Source of the DNA: Enchytraeus crypticus
Lineage: Eukaryota; Annelida; Clitellata; Enchytraeida; Enchytraeidae
NCBI GenBank assembly: GCA_905160935.1
Contig: CAJHZI010000476.1
Coordinates: forward strand, 432,001 to 496,000
Reading direction: 5' to 3'
DNA: 64,000 nt
Below, one piece after another: positions 24,049 to 35,091 of the stretch. Position 1 is the first letter of the stretch; each line of letters opens with the position of its first letter. The position numbers were made by a program, and so were the translations under genes. The notes beneath the pieces are model-generated. The model saw only the letters and a program-made list of their open reading frames with translations, did no database searches and was not told the DNA's origin.

Positions 24049-25041
24049 TATATTCATATTTTATCTTGTAGTTGAGTGTTCAATTAAAAATTAAATTTAT
24101 GAGATAATCTACATGTAAAGACATTGATCAATTCTTTTGAGAATTTTCTTGTTTCTTGATAAATTCGTTTTTGTTTTAATAGAAGAAAGCTGCTTTACAT
24201 TTATATGATATGATTAATTTTTGATTGATCCGGTTCAGTAGTTGGAAAACTATTAGTTCTCTTCAATCAATTATTTGCTAGTTTAGTTCTTCATATTTTT
24301 AAGCAGCATAGGAGTGGATTTTGAGAAATTAAAATTTACAGTGATTTATGAGAAGGATACCGTTTAGATATGTTCTAATTAGTCATCCTGTAACTGCATA
24401 GTTTCTGAGTGGATTGCTGCTAGTGAAATAGCGAATACTATTTATCTGGCATTTATTTCTAATGTATAATAAACGAAGCAGTGAAAGCAGTTGAGCAGGC
24501 AACAGTTGTGTTATTGTATGGTAAATAATGAACCAAATTTTTTGCCAATCTAAGCGACTTCAAGCAGAGATTTCTATTTCATTACAAGAATTGTGACTGT
24601 TAGATGTATGGTTGTGATCCTTTTAATGATTGGCCTTCATGTATTTAATTGGTAATCAATAATGTTTGGTACCGTTACTGCCGTCTTGGTACTACCGACA
24701 TTTATGAAGGTCACTTCGTTATGGATCGTTATGGACTGTAATTGACCTTCGTACATTGAAGAAGTTCATGGACAATAGAACGAAATTAAATTATTTATTA
24801 ATATTTCTTGATTAACAGAAAATGCTCTTCTTGCTCATTCTCTTCGTGTTCGTGCTCTTTTATTATTTCGAGAACAGGTATCTAAATTAATTAATTTTTA
24901 TTTTCAGAAAATGCTGAAGATAAAGTCTTGAATTGGAATTGTATAAATGTATTTACTAATTTCTACAAACAATTAAATCAGTTGATACATATGTGGTTTC
25001 TTGGTATAGAGGTTCTAGTAATTAAGAATTAAAAGCGAAAA

Positions 25042-28000
25042 ATGTGGAGCTCTGTAAGATTTCTACCTCTAATTCTTCTGTCTTTATCCGTTAGCGGATT
25101 TCAAATGGATGAATTAGCCCACACATTGCAAGATGTCGCTCCATATCTACTGAAGCAGCATCTGAGCTTTATGGTAGAACCAAGTAGGTTCTATGCTCTG
25201 CTCTATGAATTACAAAGCTTTAAACACTTATATTCCCTATATATTAAAGAAATCCTGTATTTTGTCCTGGACACTGAAGAATAGACCAACTGTTAACTGC
25301 AGCAAGAACTGAGGAAGGCAATGGGAAATCACCTCAGAAGCCATATTTTTCCCACCTTTGAGCTACATGTAGGTATAATAATGATAATAATTATAATAAT
25401 AAAGATTTAACGTCCGTTTCCTCATCCAAGGATGATATCAGGGACGTCCCTGTATGGATATGGCATACCCTTTGTGAAGGGATTAGCTTGCTGACCTAAG
25501 AAGTGCTCTTTATAGACCCCAAAAAGCAGACTCAGATTATAAATATATATCTTGGACCTGCCACTTCGCTGAGCACTGTAGAAAGAGAGACTTGTATATT
25601 GTGCACTCTGTATATCACAATGCACTGCCTACTAGCAGGTTCATGCATATAACTCCATTTTAATAAATTTACTCTGTGTTTTCTCTTCATTTCTACGTGA
25701 AAATGCCCAATCAAATCATCAAGCATCCTGGGCCTCTCTCTCCGTTTGTGACTGTGAGTCTACTGCATTCTCTGAGTCAAAGGAGAGTCAATGGATAGAT
25801 GGATATTTAGTTGCATTGCACCTTTATTCTTGGATGAACCACCCAGCGCCTTTGTGCATGCATAAGAACTGACCAATTGATTGATTGATTATTTGTAGAT
25901 CAAGCAGCTTACTGGTTATTAATGATAGAGGCTTCAGAGAGAGCCTTGATATATACTTTGATTGATTGATTATTTGTAGATCAAGCATCATAGTTCATAG
26001 AGGATCCATGCAGTGCCTATATAAAGATTAACTGATTGATTGATTGATATTTCTAGGTAATGCATCACATGTGATAGAGGACCCATGTAGTGCCTATATA
26101 AAGATTGATTGATTGATTGGTTAATTGATTGATTGATTGATATTTCTAGGCAATGCATCACACATGATAGAGGACCCATGCAGTGCCTATATAAAGATTA
26201 ATTGATTGATTGATTGATTGATATTTCTAGGCAATGCATCACACGTGATAGAGGACCCATGCAGTGCCTATATAAAGGAGTTCAGTAGTGCTGCGGCTAA
26301 CTTCAGCTCTTGTTTTGTAGAGAACGCTCGACCTCTCACGGCCTGTCTCAATTGTATCGAACAATACCTGCAGGCTATTAGAGTATTCGACACTCTAAGA
26401 CGGGTATTGTATTATAATACATGTATTGTAGAATACCTGCAGGCTATTAGAGTATTCGACGCTCTAAGACGGGTATTGTATTATAATACATGTATTGTAG
26501 AATACCTGCAGGCTATTAGAGTATTCGACGCTCTAAGACGGGTATTGTATTATAATACATGTATTGTAGAATACCTGCAGGCTATTAGAGTATTCGACGC
26601 TCTAAGACGGGTATTGTATTATAATACATGTATTGTAGAATACCTGCAGGCTATTAGAGTATTCGACGCTCTAAGACGGGTATTGTATTATAATACATGT
26701 ATTGTAGAATACCTGCAGGCTATTAGAGTATTCGACGCTCTAAGACGGGTATTGTATTATAATACATGTATTGTAGAATACCTGCAGGCTATTAGAGTAT
26801 TCGACGCTTTAAGACGGGTATTGTATTATAATACATGTATTGTAGAATACCTGCAGGCTATTAGAGTATTCGACGCTCTAAGACGGGTATTGTATTATAA
26901 TACATGTATTGTAGAATACCTGCAGGCTATTAGAGTATTCGACGCTCTAAGACGGGTATTGTATTATAATACATGTATTGTAGAATACCTGCAGGCTATT
27001 AGAGTATTCGACGCTCTAAGACGGGTATTGTATTATAATACATGTATTGTAGAATACCTGCATGCTATTAGAGTATTCGACGTTTTAAGACGGGTATTGT
27101 ATTATAATACATGTATTGTAGAAATATATACTATTCGATTACTGTTAGTATAGTATTAAGGTATTAGAGTATTCCAATTTTTAGAGAGGTGTTGAATTAT
27201 GGTACATGTCTTGTAGGAAACATGCAGGCTATTGGAGTATTTCTAGCTATATATGATAGTCTTTTGACATAATGAGGCTTGTTATTATGTGCTTTCTATT
27301 GCGTATTACTTGTTTGACTGTATGTAATTGTTGTAATTTAATATAGCGGTGTGTGATTGCATAATATGACGTCTCTGACATTGCCTTATGACACAGAACT
27401 GGACATTAAATTGGTCAGTGAACTGGTCGGAGATGTGTGGAGAAAGTCCATTCTTATCCAGAACCTAGTAACTGGGATTAAAGGGAAGATGGTGATAATG
27501 CTAATGCTGATGATGATGACGATGATGATGATGACGATGACGACGATGCCGATGATGATGATGACGATGACGATGACGATGCCGATGACAATGCCGATGA
27601 CGATGACGATAATGATGATGACGATGATGATGATGAGAATGACGTTGACGACGACGTTGACGAAGACGAAGACGATGATGATGATGACGATGATGCACTG
27701 TTGTGTATTGAATCAGGCGCCCTACAAGCCAGGCCTGACCTGTGAGCAGCATGTGCTCTCTCTCAGTCAAACACAGATCATCTGGAGCGTCCACGACTTC
27801 ATCACCTCCACATGGGAGGATTTCAACTGCCAAAGTAACACTCTCCGATCTTGTACATTAGGAGCAGTAATGAAGTAGATAATTATGCTGTTAATAGGTT
27901 ATTAATCAAGTTTTAATAATTTATTTTAAAAAGCTGGTAAAGCTAATGTTAACGTCAGTTTCCTCACTCGAAAGCGATGTCCAGGATTTGAACCCCGCAC

Positions 28001-29279
28001 ATACTAATCCGCGATCGATATCTTACCGATGTCGGTAAGGTACTCGACCGCGAATATCTTACAGTATAATATATCTTATATATATGAGATTAGTTATGCC
28101 TTTGTATGCTATATACGTGTGAATTGATGTACCTCATTTACTCCATATACAGACTTAAACTGTTGAATCTTGACTTCTTTATTTCATTGTTCATGTTTGT
28201 CACACTATGCATAGAACGATGCTAAAGCCTTAAATGATATTTCATATAGATGTATTTCATGTAGATGAGCTCTATTGCAAACTTGTTATAAATATATCTG
28301 TACACAATGTATCTAAGATGAAAATTGTTGTCAGTGTTTATTGTTCGATAAGCTATGGTACAGTGGTATTGCGCCTAGGCTCCAGAAATTGCTCCCAAAA
28401 ATTCAAACGAATTGAAAAGTCTCAAATAAGGGATTGACTGATGATATGATGAGGGACAGAGAGGATTTTAGACAGTATATTTGTATCCCAAACCTAGTTA
28501 AACTGGGATTCAAGGGAAGATGATGATGATTATGATGATGATGAAGCTATTGGTACAGTCGGCTAGATTTTCAACTCCAAATCAGCAGTTGGAGGATTCA
28601 AATTTAGGATCTTCAGCCCATTATGTCCTCTTTGTAATTTAACTGACGATAAAATATTCTCTTTCCTGTCTGCTATTTTAAACCATTTCTAGTCTCTTTC
28701 TGTTCTGTCAAGTGGTGAGTCCAGGGTTCATATTCCTACCCACTGTCTGGTATCTCACTCAGCAGTCCATAGTCAAGAGGTTGATCTAATCACTAAGGCT
28801 AAACCTTTACCATATCTTAATAATAGGCTCTGTTTTGAAAATATATGACTTTTTGATGATTCACCATTATCTTCCTTAGCTTCTTGCTTAGTCGCCTCTT
28901 AAGACATATGCATTTTGAGGTGAGTCTATTCTGTATTGGCGCAGACACAACACAAGGACTGTTTTTATTGTATGTAGTGAATGTTGTATGTAGATTGCTG
29001 TGCATTGTATTAACAGCAACTCGCAGAGATATTTTCTCTTGCTAGCGTTGCTTCCATAGTGTTCGATGTTGTCATTGACGACAGTAGCACTCTACTTGTT
29101 GTTATTGCTGTAGACTGTTATGCATTCTACACACTCAATGAAACGGTATCTGCCCCTGTCACAAGCAATGAGACAATACAGTTCTTCAGCATGACCAGTG
29201 CTTTCGGCGAATGCCTCTTTAACATCTCTAAGGTATGATCTACTGTGTGCTCAATGTTAGGAATTTAAATCTTCACTAA

Positions 29280-29321
<42 letters not shown>

Positions 29322-30175
29322 TTCTGTCAGTTTAGGCGAATTAAATTTTATTTCTATACAGCCATGTAATAACTGTAAAAAAAAATTATATTTAAAAACT
29401 AAACTGCTTAGGTTCTGAACTGCAACTGTACAGTTGTCCATGCAACTGTTACTTGTCATTGAATTAATTTTATAAATCAGAGAAAAATAATTGGTTATTT
29501 TTGCAATTTTGCAAATGTTTGGAAATTTTGACAACAGAACGAGGAACAGAGCACAGAGAAGGGCTCGTTTGTTGGGTCTATTCTAAATCATTTTTATACA
29601 TGAAGATGGCTATGATTTCGTCATTCTGTAATTTGGCATGGAGGTTATTTGCAGGATATCTATTATAGAAATATCATCAAATATTCTATTTTGGAATTTT
29701 ATTTACAATTTGAAAATTTAACAATAATATTATCTCGGATGTACTTTGTCCTATTTATTGCAAATTCTTAAATTGTAGTTGAAGACGTAAGAAAAAGGTG
29801 CTTTAGATGATGTTTTTGATGGCACGCAGGCGGAAGATGCGCCTATCTTTATAAGCAACATGACTTCTAATGCCTCAGCATGCAGGGACTGTCTGGATCC
29901 CTACAATCAACTCGACCAATTCTACTCCTCCATGGAAAAATCACACATGAGAAAAATATGCGCTGATCTAGCGGCCTCGGTTTGTAAAAACTGTTTCCAG
30001 TTTTGTTTGTTTGGTTAAAAATATGACACATAATCATCATCATCATCATCATCTTCCCTTGAATCACAGTTTAACTAGGGTCAGGATACGAATAGACTGT
30101 CTCAAATCCTCTCTGTCCTACATCATATCATCCACCAGTCTATTTGAGACTTTTCCATTCGTTATGTGATGTATG

Positions 30176-30232
<57 letters not shown>

Positions 30233-31853
30233 GGTTTAATGTCCGTTTCCACATCCAAGGATGATGTCAGGGACGTCCCCACAGCACACATCACTATGTT
30301 ATCGCATCAATTTGACGCATACATCAAGAAACTGAGTTTCCTCGATGTTTTCTAGTTCTCTTTCTTGGCATTGTTATACTTTTATAATGCGATCACAGCC
30401 AGTGGTAAAGCTAAGGATAACGTCAGTTTCCTCACGCGAAAGCGATATGCATGACGAGCGAGCCCAGGATTATAACCCCGCACATACTGATCCGCTGTCG
30501 AGTATCTTACCAACTTTCGCCACTGGCTCCAGCCAATTATTTTAAATATCTAGATCAACAACACGAGAAAGCTGTGGAACGAGGTGCTTAAGTGTGAGAG
30601 GGTGTACTCCAGTGTGAAGGGGGCGGTCACACTCAGCTGTCTGCTCTGTGTCCTGCCAATCATATTCTACGTAGCCAATAAGATTCACGGAACCAAAGTC
30701 GAGAGGACTCTAGTCAAACGTAAGTTGTCTCGTACGATAAGTTAAATATCAATTCTGAAGAACAAATTTGATTCCTGTAACTACTGGTTTGGAGTTGAAC
30801 ATCTAACCTACTGTACCTATAGCTTCATCGTCATCATCTTCTTCAGTTGAATCCCATTTTAGCTAGGTTCGGGATAAGAATAGACTGTCTAAAATCCTGT
30901 CTGTCCCACACCATATCAGTCAATCCTCTGTTTGATACTTTTCCATTCGTTGAAATTTTTGTAGCAATATCTGGAGCCTAAGCGCAATACCAGTAGCTTA
31001 TCTGATAATAAGCAAAGTTAAGAGTCTGCGTAGCACTTGTTTAAGTTCTTTATCTATCGAGCTGACCAGAGAATAAAATGGCGGACATTCAACAGCACAC
31101 GGCGTTAATCCAGTGTTACCGTTTGTCCATGACAACATTGAACATCAAAATCGCAGGTATAATAATAATAATAATAAAGGTTTAACGTCCGTCTCCTCAT
31201 TCAGGTATGATGTCAGGGACGTCCCCTCAGTACACGTCACTACAGATCAATTCACCCAGACCAATCAATCAATCAATAAGAATTTATCGTCCAGTTCCTC
31301 GCCATAAGGCCATGTCAGGGACGTCTCTTGTAGACAATCTGCAATTCACTCAGACCAATATGCATGGTATGGTAAATAGATAATGTATTAGACTTCTTAA
31401 TGATTTAATTTTTGTTCTAATTTATATATCTGATCACCAGTGTATGAGGCAAGAATGCTTAGATATTTGACTCGTAATAGTTCGAGAGTAAAAGTTTATT
31501 TGAGTAAATTGGTAGTGTTTATATAAGCGTGAATAGAATTAACTGCCTTAAAAGTCAAATTCTCATTTGAGTGACAGGCGCAAGTTTCATTTATACAAAA
31601 TACATCAAATTACAATATAGTTGTGATTGCATGTTGTTGTATTGTATTGTATTGTATTGGGTACATATGTGTTATGTGATTGCATGTTGTTGTATTGTAT
31701 TGTATTGTATTGTGTACATGTATGTTGTTGTGATTGCATGTTGTTGTATTGTATTGTATTGTGTACATGTATGTTGTTGTTGTAGAGAAGCGACTCGGAA
31801 CAATGCATCCATCAAGCAGTTCATCCAGTGGACTGGAGAACAGAACATTCTAG
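25042..31853 (+). CDS. OSTM1: OSTM1, osteopetrosis-associated transmembrane protein 1 (7 exons, complete)
   Basis: OSTM1 is a type I membrane glycoprotein of lysosomes and the beta subunit of the ClC-7 chloride/proton exchanger. Exons: 25042-25183, 26231-26403, 27717-27834, 29114-29232, 29830-29979, 30554-30719, 31786-31853 (936 nt, 311 aa; human about 334). All phases agree. Residues 1-19 are a signal peptide (WSSVRFLPLILLSLSVSG). The lumenal domain has paired cysteines (FSSCFVENARPLTACLNC; FNCQNCY; SACRDCLDPY; ICADL) and several N-x-S/T sites. NNTRKLWNEVLKC precedes the membrane helix at about 257-275 (AVTLSCLLCVLPIIFYVA), with a short basic tail, KQKRLGTMHPSSSSSGLENR. The C-block, the CQ-C pair and NNTRKLW all match the human protein as I know it. 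Repeat arrays surround exon 2 on both sides and precede exon 7. Using donors in the exon 2 array would insert multiples of 23 residues. Confidence 0.9.
25380..25455 (+). mobile_element. Short repeat R3 copy
   Basis: (AAT)n then AGATTTAACGTCCGTTTCCT and GGATGATATCAGGGACGTCC. It runs into a longer repeat body (to about 25640) also related to 57500-57690. It lies in intron 1 of OSTM1. Confidence 0.7.
25865..26230 (+). repeat. Five-copy tandem array of the OSTM1 exon 2 acceptor
   Basis: The units are 77-93 bp: (TTGA)n, then TATTTCTAG or TATTTGTAG, then GCAATGCATCACACGTGATA and CCATGCAGTGCCTATATAAA. Acceptors lie at 25898, 25979, 26056, 26149 and 26230; only the last leads into the full exon. The three later copies preserve about 50 nt of exon 2 almost unchanged. 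A still more degraded copy lies around 25830-25875. Confidence 0.9.
26367..27128 (+). repeat. 69-bp x 11 array spanning the OSTM1 exon 2 donor
   Basis: The unit begins in the exon (ATACCTGCAGGCTATTAGAG), crosses the donor ACGG/GTATTG and continues with TATTATAATACATGTATTGT. Donors lie at 26404 and then every 69 bp to 27094, eleven in all. Copies are nearly identical. The frame stays open throughout, coding a 23-residue repeat YLQAIRVFDALRRVLYYNTC plus IVE. Confidence 0.95.
27490..27700 (+). repeat. (GAT)n / (GAC)n trinucleotide array before OSTM1 exon 3
   Basis: About 210 bp of GATGATGAC-type repeats. It follows a piece of SINE S2 (GGGATTAAAGGGAAGATGGT at 27475), whose normal tail is (GAT)n, so it is probably an expanded SINE tail. 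It ends 16 nt before the exon 3 acceptor. Confidence 0.75.
27932..28060 (-). mobile_element. tRNA-derived SINE, family S1, rearranged head
   Basis: The body and B box (GCGGGGTTCAAATCC on the minus strand) are followed by a head duplicated in inverted orientation: CGATATCTTACCGATGTCGG then GGTACTCGACCGCG. It lies in OSTM1 intron 3. Confidence 0.65.
28355..28545 (+). mobile_element. SINE family S2 with (GAT)n tail
   Basis: A tRNA-like start (GGTACAGTGGTATTGCGCC resembles an A box) leads into TTGAAAAGTCTCAAATAAGG and a body ending GGGATTCAAGGGAAGATGAT(GAT)n. Inverted copies lie at 30028-30165, 30825-31010 and 50005-50165, with fragments elsewhere. Confidence 0.7.
29060..29105 (+). mobile_element. 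LINE L-A 3'-tail fragment forming the exon 4 acceptor tract
   Basis: GTGTTCGATGTTGTCATTGA then GTAGCACTCTACTTGTTGTT is the L-A tail. It ends 8 nt before the OSTM1 exon 4 acceptor (GCTGTAG at 29113) and supplies its pyrimidine-rich tract. Confidence 0.75.
29281..29315. repeat. (CT)n microsatellite
   Basis: About 35 bp of CT in OSTM1 intron 4, close to the exon 4 donor. Confidence 0.9.
30028..30165 (-). mobile_element. SINE family S2
   Basis: An inverted copy: (ATC)n, CTTCCCTTGAATCACAGTTT, then TGTCTCAAATCC and TGAGACTTTTCCATTCGTT. OSTM1 intron 5. Confidence 0.7.
30180..30290 (+). mobile_element. Short repeat R3 with expanded (AAT)n
   Basis: About 50 bp of (AAT)n are followed by AAGGTTTAATGTCCGTTTCC and GGATGATGTCAGGGACGTCC. 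It sits next to an S2 SINE. Confidence 0.8.
30395..30537 (-). mobile_element. tRNA-derived SINE, family S1
   Basis: A full-length minus-strand copy ending 16 nt upstream of OSTM1 exon 6 (acceptor at 30553). Confidence 0.75.
30825..31010 (-). mobile_element. SINE family S2
   Basis: An inverted, nearly full-length copy from (ATC)n CTTCTTCAGTTGAATCCCA to the tRNA-like head GCGCAATACCAGTAGCTTA. OSTM1 intron 6. Confidence 0.7.
31155..31235 (+). mobile_element. Short repeat R3 copy
   Basis: (AAT)n, GGTTTAACGTCCGTCTCCTC, then GGTATGATGTCAGGGACGTC. A third, diverged version follows directly at 31260-31335 (TTTATCGTCCAGTTCCTCGC, CATGTCAGGGACGTC). Confidence 0.75.
31618..31785 (+). repeat. Three-copy acceptor-tract array before OSTM1 exon 7
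   Basis: A unit of GTTGTGATTGCATGTTGTTG, (TATTG)n and TGTACATGTATG is repeated three times. It ends at the used acceptor TTGTTGTTGTAG (31785). Expanded TATTG pentamers lie inside each unit. Confidence 0.85.
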
Positions 31854-31863
31854 AACATTCTAG
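31842..31863 (+). repeat. Direct duplication of the OSTM1 stop codon
   Basis: GAACATTCTA is present twice in a row, so the terminating TTC TAG (stop at 31851-31853) is followed 10 nt later by a second copy of the same stop context. Confidence 0.85.
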
Positions 31864-31894
31864 AACTTCCTGCTTTCTTTCCATGCGAAAAATA

Positions 31895-32265
31895 TTTACT
31901 AAAAGTCTAAACATGAATGATTATACATGATGAAACTATTTTGTTTAAGACTCATTACGTGATGAAGTGTTGTGTGTATTAATCATTACAGGATGAAGTG
32001 TTGTGTTTGTGAATGATTACGTGATGAATTGATTGTGTTTATGAATGATTACGTGATGAATTGATTGTGTTTATGAATGATTACGTGATGAATTAATTGT
32101 GTTTATAAATTATTGCTTGATGAATTGATCACGTTTATGAATGATTGCCTGATGAATTGATCACGTTTATGAATGATTACATGATAAATTGATTACATGA
32201 TGAATTGATTGCGTTTATGATTACAGGATAACTTCATTGTGACTATGAATGACTACATGTGAATG
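31895..32265 (+). repeat. ~32-bp tandem repeat in the OSTM1 3' UTR
   Basis: About ten imperfect copies of GTTTATGAATGATTACGTGATGAATTGATT-like units (shown as GAATGATTACGTGATGAATT). They begin 40 nt after the stop codon. Confidence 0.85.
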
Positions 32266-32439
32266 ATCATATATTAGTAAACAATTGCTACAATTAATGA
32301 TATCTGATAGCTGCTTCCTCTGTCCAATCATCCTTTATCTAACAATTTATAGTAAATAAACATGCGCCGAGACAATCATTGTGATTGATTGAAAATCTAA
32401 CCAATCAAATACTTTGAGTTTTAATCTGATCATTTCGTA

Positions 32440-32625
32440 TTTTCAATGTATACTCTTGTGTTATACTTCTTCTTATACTTTTACATACTTCTTATACTTT
32501 TGCATACTTCTTATACTTTTACATACTTCTTATACTTTTACATACTTCTTACTACTTTTTATACTTATACTTCTTCTTGTACTTCTTCTTCTTATACTTC
32601 TTCTGTTATACTCTTGTGTATACTC
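32440..32625 (+). repeat. (TATACTTCT/TTTACATACTTC)n degenerate array
   Basis: Repeated CATACTTCTTATACTTTTA units downstream of OSTM1, followed by an R5 repeat (32632-32700). Confidence 0.8.
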
Positions 32626-33223
32626 TTACAGAGAAGAGTGGAGGCGTTATATACCATGGGCCTGCCAGTAGGCAGTGCACTAAGAGAGAGACTCTTGTGT
32701 TAAATTCTCGCTGAAATAAGAGCAACAGAACGAGGTCAGATTTCTCAACCAATGACATCCCACTCTGTTTTGTTGACTAATATCATGTCATGTCATGTGA
32801 TCATCCTGGGGCTGGTTCCAGCCAATGATTTCTCTATGATGTTCCTCCGCAAAACTCTAAATTCTTCGCTTATTCCTTGTGAATACAACTCAGTGGGATG
32901 AGAATTCACATGAAAACTATCAATGATTTACTCTACGGTATCATTTCTTTCTGTTTTGTCTGTAACTTTTTAAGTTTATATCAATTTTGTTAGACTGCGA
33001 TGTTGCTATGCATAAAACATTATCTAGTGTTCATCTAACGTTTCAGCAGAATTATTTTTTTACTACGTATGTACAAGATTTTTGCGTCTGTGTAAATATT
33101 GTATAATATGTAAGATTATATTATTGAACGTGTCTAGTTATGTTAGTGACGTTTATTATAATATACGTGCAAGTTTACTCGTGTGTTTTAATGTTTAGTA
33201 GAATATATCGTGCATCTCTAAGC

Positions 33224-34050
33224 AATAAAGTACACATAATCACAAGTAATCATAATCACAAGTAATCATAATCACAAGTAATCATAATAAGTAATAAGTA
33301 ATAATAATCATAATAATAAGTAATCATAATAAGTAATAAGTAATCATAATAATAAGTAATAATAAGTAATCATAATAATAATAAGTAATAATAAGTAATC
33401 ATAATAGTAATAAGTAATAATAAGTAATCATAATAATAATAAGTAATAATAAGTAATCATAATAGTAATAAGTAATAATAAGTAATCATAATAATAATAA
33501 GTAATAATAAGTAATCATAATAGTAATAAGTAATAATAAGTAATCATAATATAATAAGTAATAATAAGTAATAATAAGTAATAGTAATAATAGTAATCAT
33601 AATAATAATAAGTAATAATAAGTAATCATAATAGTAATAAGTAATAATAAGTAATCATAATAATAATAAGTAATAATAAGTAATCATAATAGTAATAAGT
33701 AATAATAAGTAATCATAATCATAATAAGTAATAATAAGTAATCATAATAGTAATAAGTAATAATAAGTAATCATAATCATAATAAGTAATAATAAGTAAT
33801 CATAATAGTAATAAGTAATAATAAGTAATCATAATCATAATAAGTAATAATAAGTAATCATAATAGTAATAAGTAATAATAAGTAATCATAATAGTAATA
33901 AGTAATAATAAGTAATCATAATCATAATAAGTAATAATAAGTAATCATAATAGTAATAAGTAATAATAAGTAATCATAATCATAATAAGTAATAATAAGT
34001 AATCATAATAGTAATAAGTAATAATAAGTAATCATAATCATAAGTACAAG
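33224..34050 (+). repeat. AATAAA followed by an 820-bp (AGTAATCATAAT)n array
   Basis: A canonical AATAAA (33224-33229) is followed within 12 nt by about 820 bp of AAGTAATCATAATAGTAAT units. These form higher-order repeats of roughly 60 bp. The AATAAA is a candidate end of the OSTM1 transcript (3' UTR about 1.4 kb); no AG-free run occurs inside. Confidence 0.8.
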
Positions 34051-34985
34051 CATCTCAGGGTCAAAACGTTGTTTTGCAATAGATGGGTAAACGTTTAACT
34101 TTTGCGTCACTTTCGTTTCTGTCAGGTAATGTCAGAGACAGACAGGAACTGTCAGTGACTGTTAGATACTGTCAGGAACTGTCAGAGACAGTCAGGAACT
34201 GTCAGTGACACTGTCAGGAACTGGCAGTGACTGCCAATGACTGTCAGGGACTGTAAGTTGGGACTTGAATCAATGGCCGTCTGCTAACACATACATTACA
34301 ACGAAGAATTAACGTCAGCTTCGTCATCTAAATGCGACGTTAGGGACATCTCAGGGAGAAACAACAGTTGTGTCTGCTTACGTACATGTCCTGGTGTCTA
34401 ACCAAGCGCTGTGCTGTGTAGTGAAGTGCAATGATTTCTGTGACGGTGTAGCATTGTTGTATCATGTTACTAGTATCGGCTCTTAGCCTCTTAATAATTA
34501 CAGCGCTTCGGTTGATCTATACCAATGTGTGCCCCAGATACAATATAAAAGAACTTAGAGCAATTACTTAATAACATAAGATTCACTCGGATGTGGATAC
34601 GAAGAGGAAATCGGAAGACAGAGAAGCGTGGAGGCGTTATATACCACGGATCTGCTAGTAGGCAGTGCACTAAGAGAGAGAGAGAGAGAGAGAGACATAG
34701 AGAGCAATAACAAACGTATTATAATATATTCGTTTATTATCATGAATCCGACTGCAAAAAAACTTACTTGAATATACGGATCTCTCGAGTTACTGTCAAT
34801 ACTGTGCAAGAATTTACAAAAAAGTTGAAAAATAGAAATTCTGTAAACCTTCCTAAAGATATTATCTACAATCATTATCTATGGAGGATGATGATCAAAA
34901 ACCTAGAATCGCTAATATCTATAATATTTACAAAATATTATATAACTGTCGTAGTCCACAATACGAGACCTTATAGAGGGAGATT

Positions 34986-35055
34986 CTTAAATTGTAGTAG
35001 AAGACGAAAGAAAAAGGTGTTTAGATGATGTTATTTGATGGCATGCAGGCGGCAA
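34986..35055 (+). repeat. Displaced copy of the 3' end of OSTM1 intron 4
   Basis: About 65 bp, starting TTCTTAAATTGTAG and ending GATGGCATGCAGGCGG, match 29762-29833, including the acceptor CAG and the first GCGG of exon 5. The remainder of exon 5 is absent. Confidence 0.8.
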
Positions 35056-35091
35056 GTAGGCCTATATATAACTATATATAGGCCTACTTGC
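35052..35091. repeat. Perfect 19-bp palindrome
   Basis: GCAAGTAGGCCTATATATA, a 2-nt spacer, then its exact complement (35073-35091). It begins exactly where the displaced intron copy ends. Confidence 0.9.

Larger units (their letters stand above)
18963..25041. other. Intergenic region between the A20-like gene and OSTM1
   Basis: After the poly(A) array the region is AT-rich and without recognisable genes. It holds LINE tails (19390-19530 degenerate, 20075-20200, 23130-23990), an (AT)n block at 21890-21966 and (ATAAA)n near 21790. The promoter of OSTM1 is presumably just upstream of 25042, but no clear motif was found. Confidence 0.55.

Noticed and set aside
26040..26280. Repeated CCTATATAAAG as TATA boxes of alternative promoters
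   Set aside because: The motif is exon 2 coding sequence (SAYIKE) copied with the acceptor array; there is no sign of initiation.
27357..27878. Open frame rich in Met/Thr (plus) and His/Arg (minus) over the GAT repeat
   Set aside because: The openness is produced by the trinucleotide repeat. Only the part from 27717 on, in another frame, is coding (OSTM1 exon 3).
33224..34050. CRISPR-like or satellite centromeric array
   Set aside because: There are no spacers. The units are degenerate AT-rich 12-20-mers of limited length in a eukaryotic gene-rich region.
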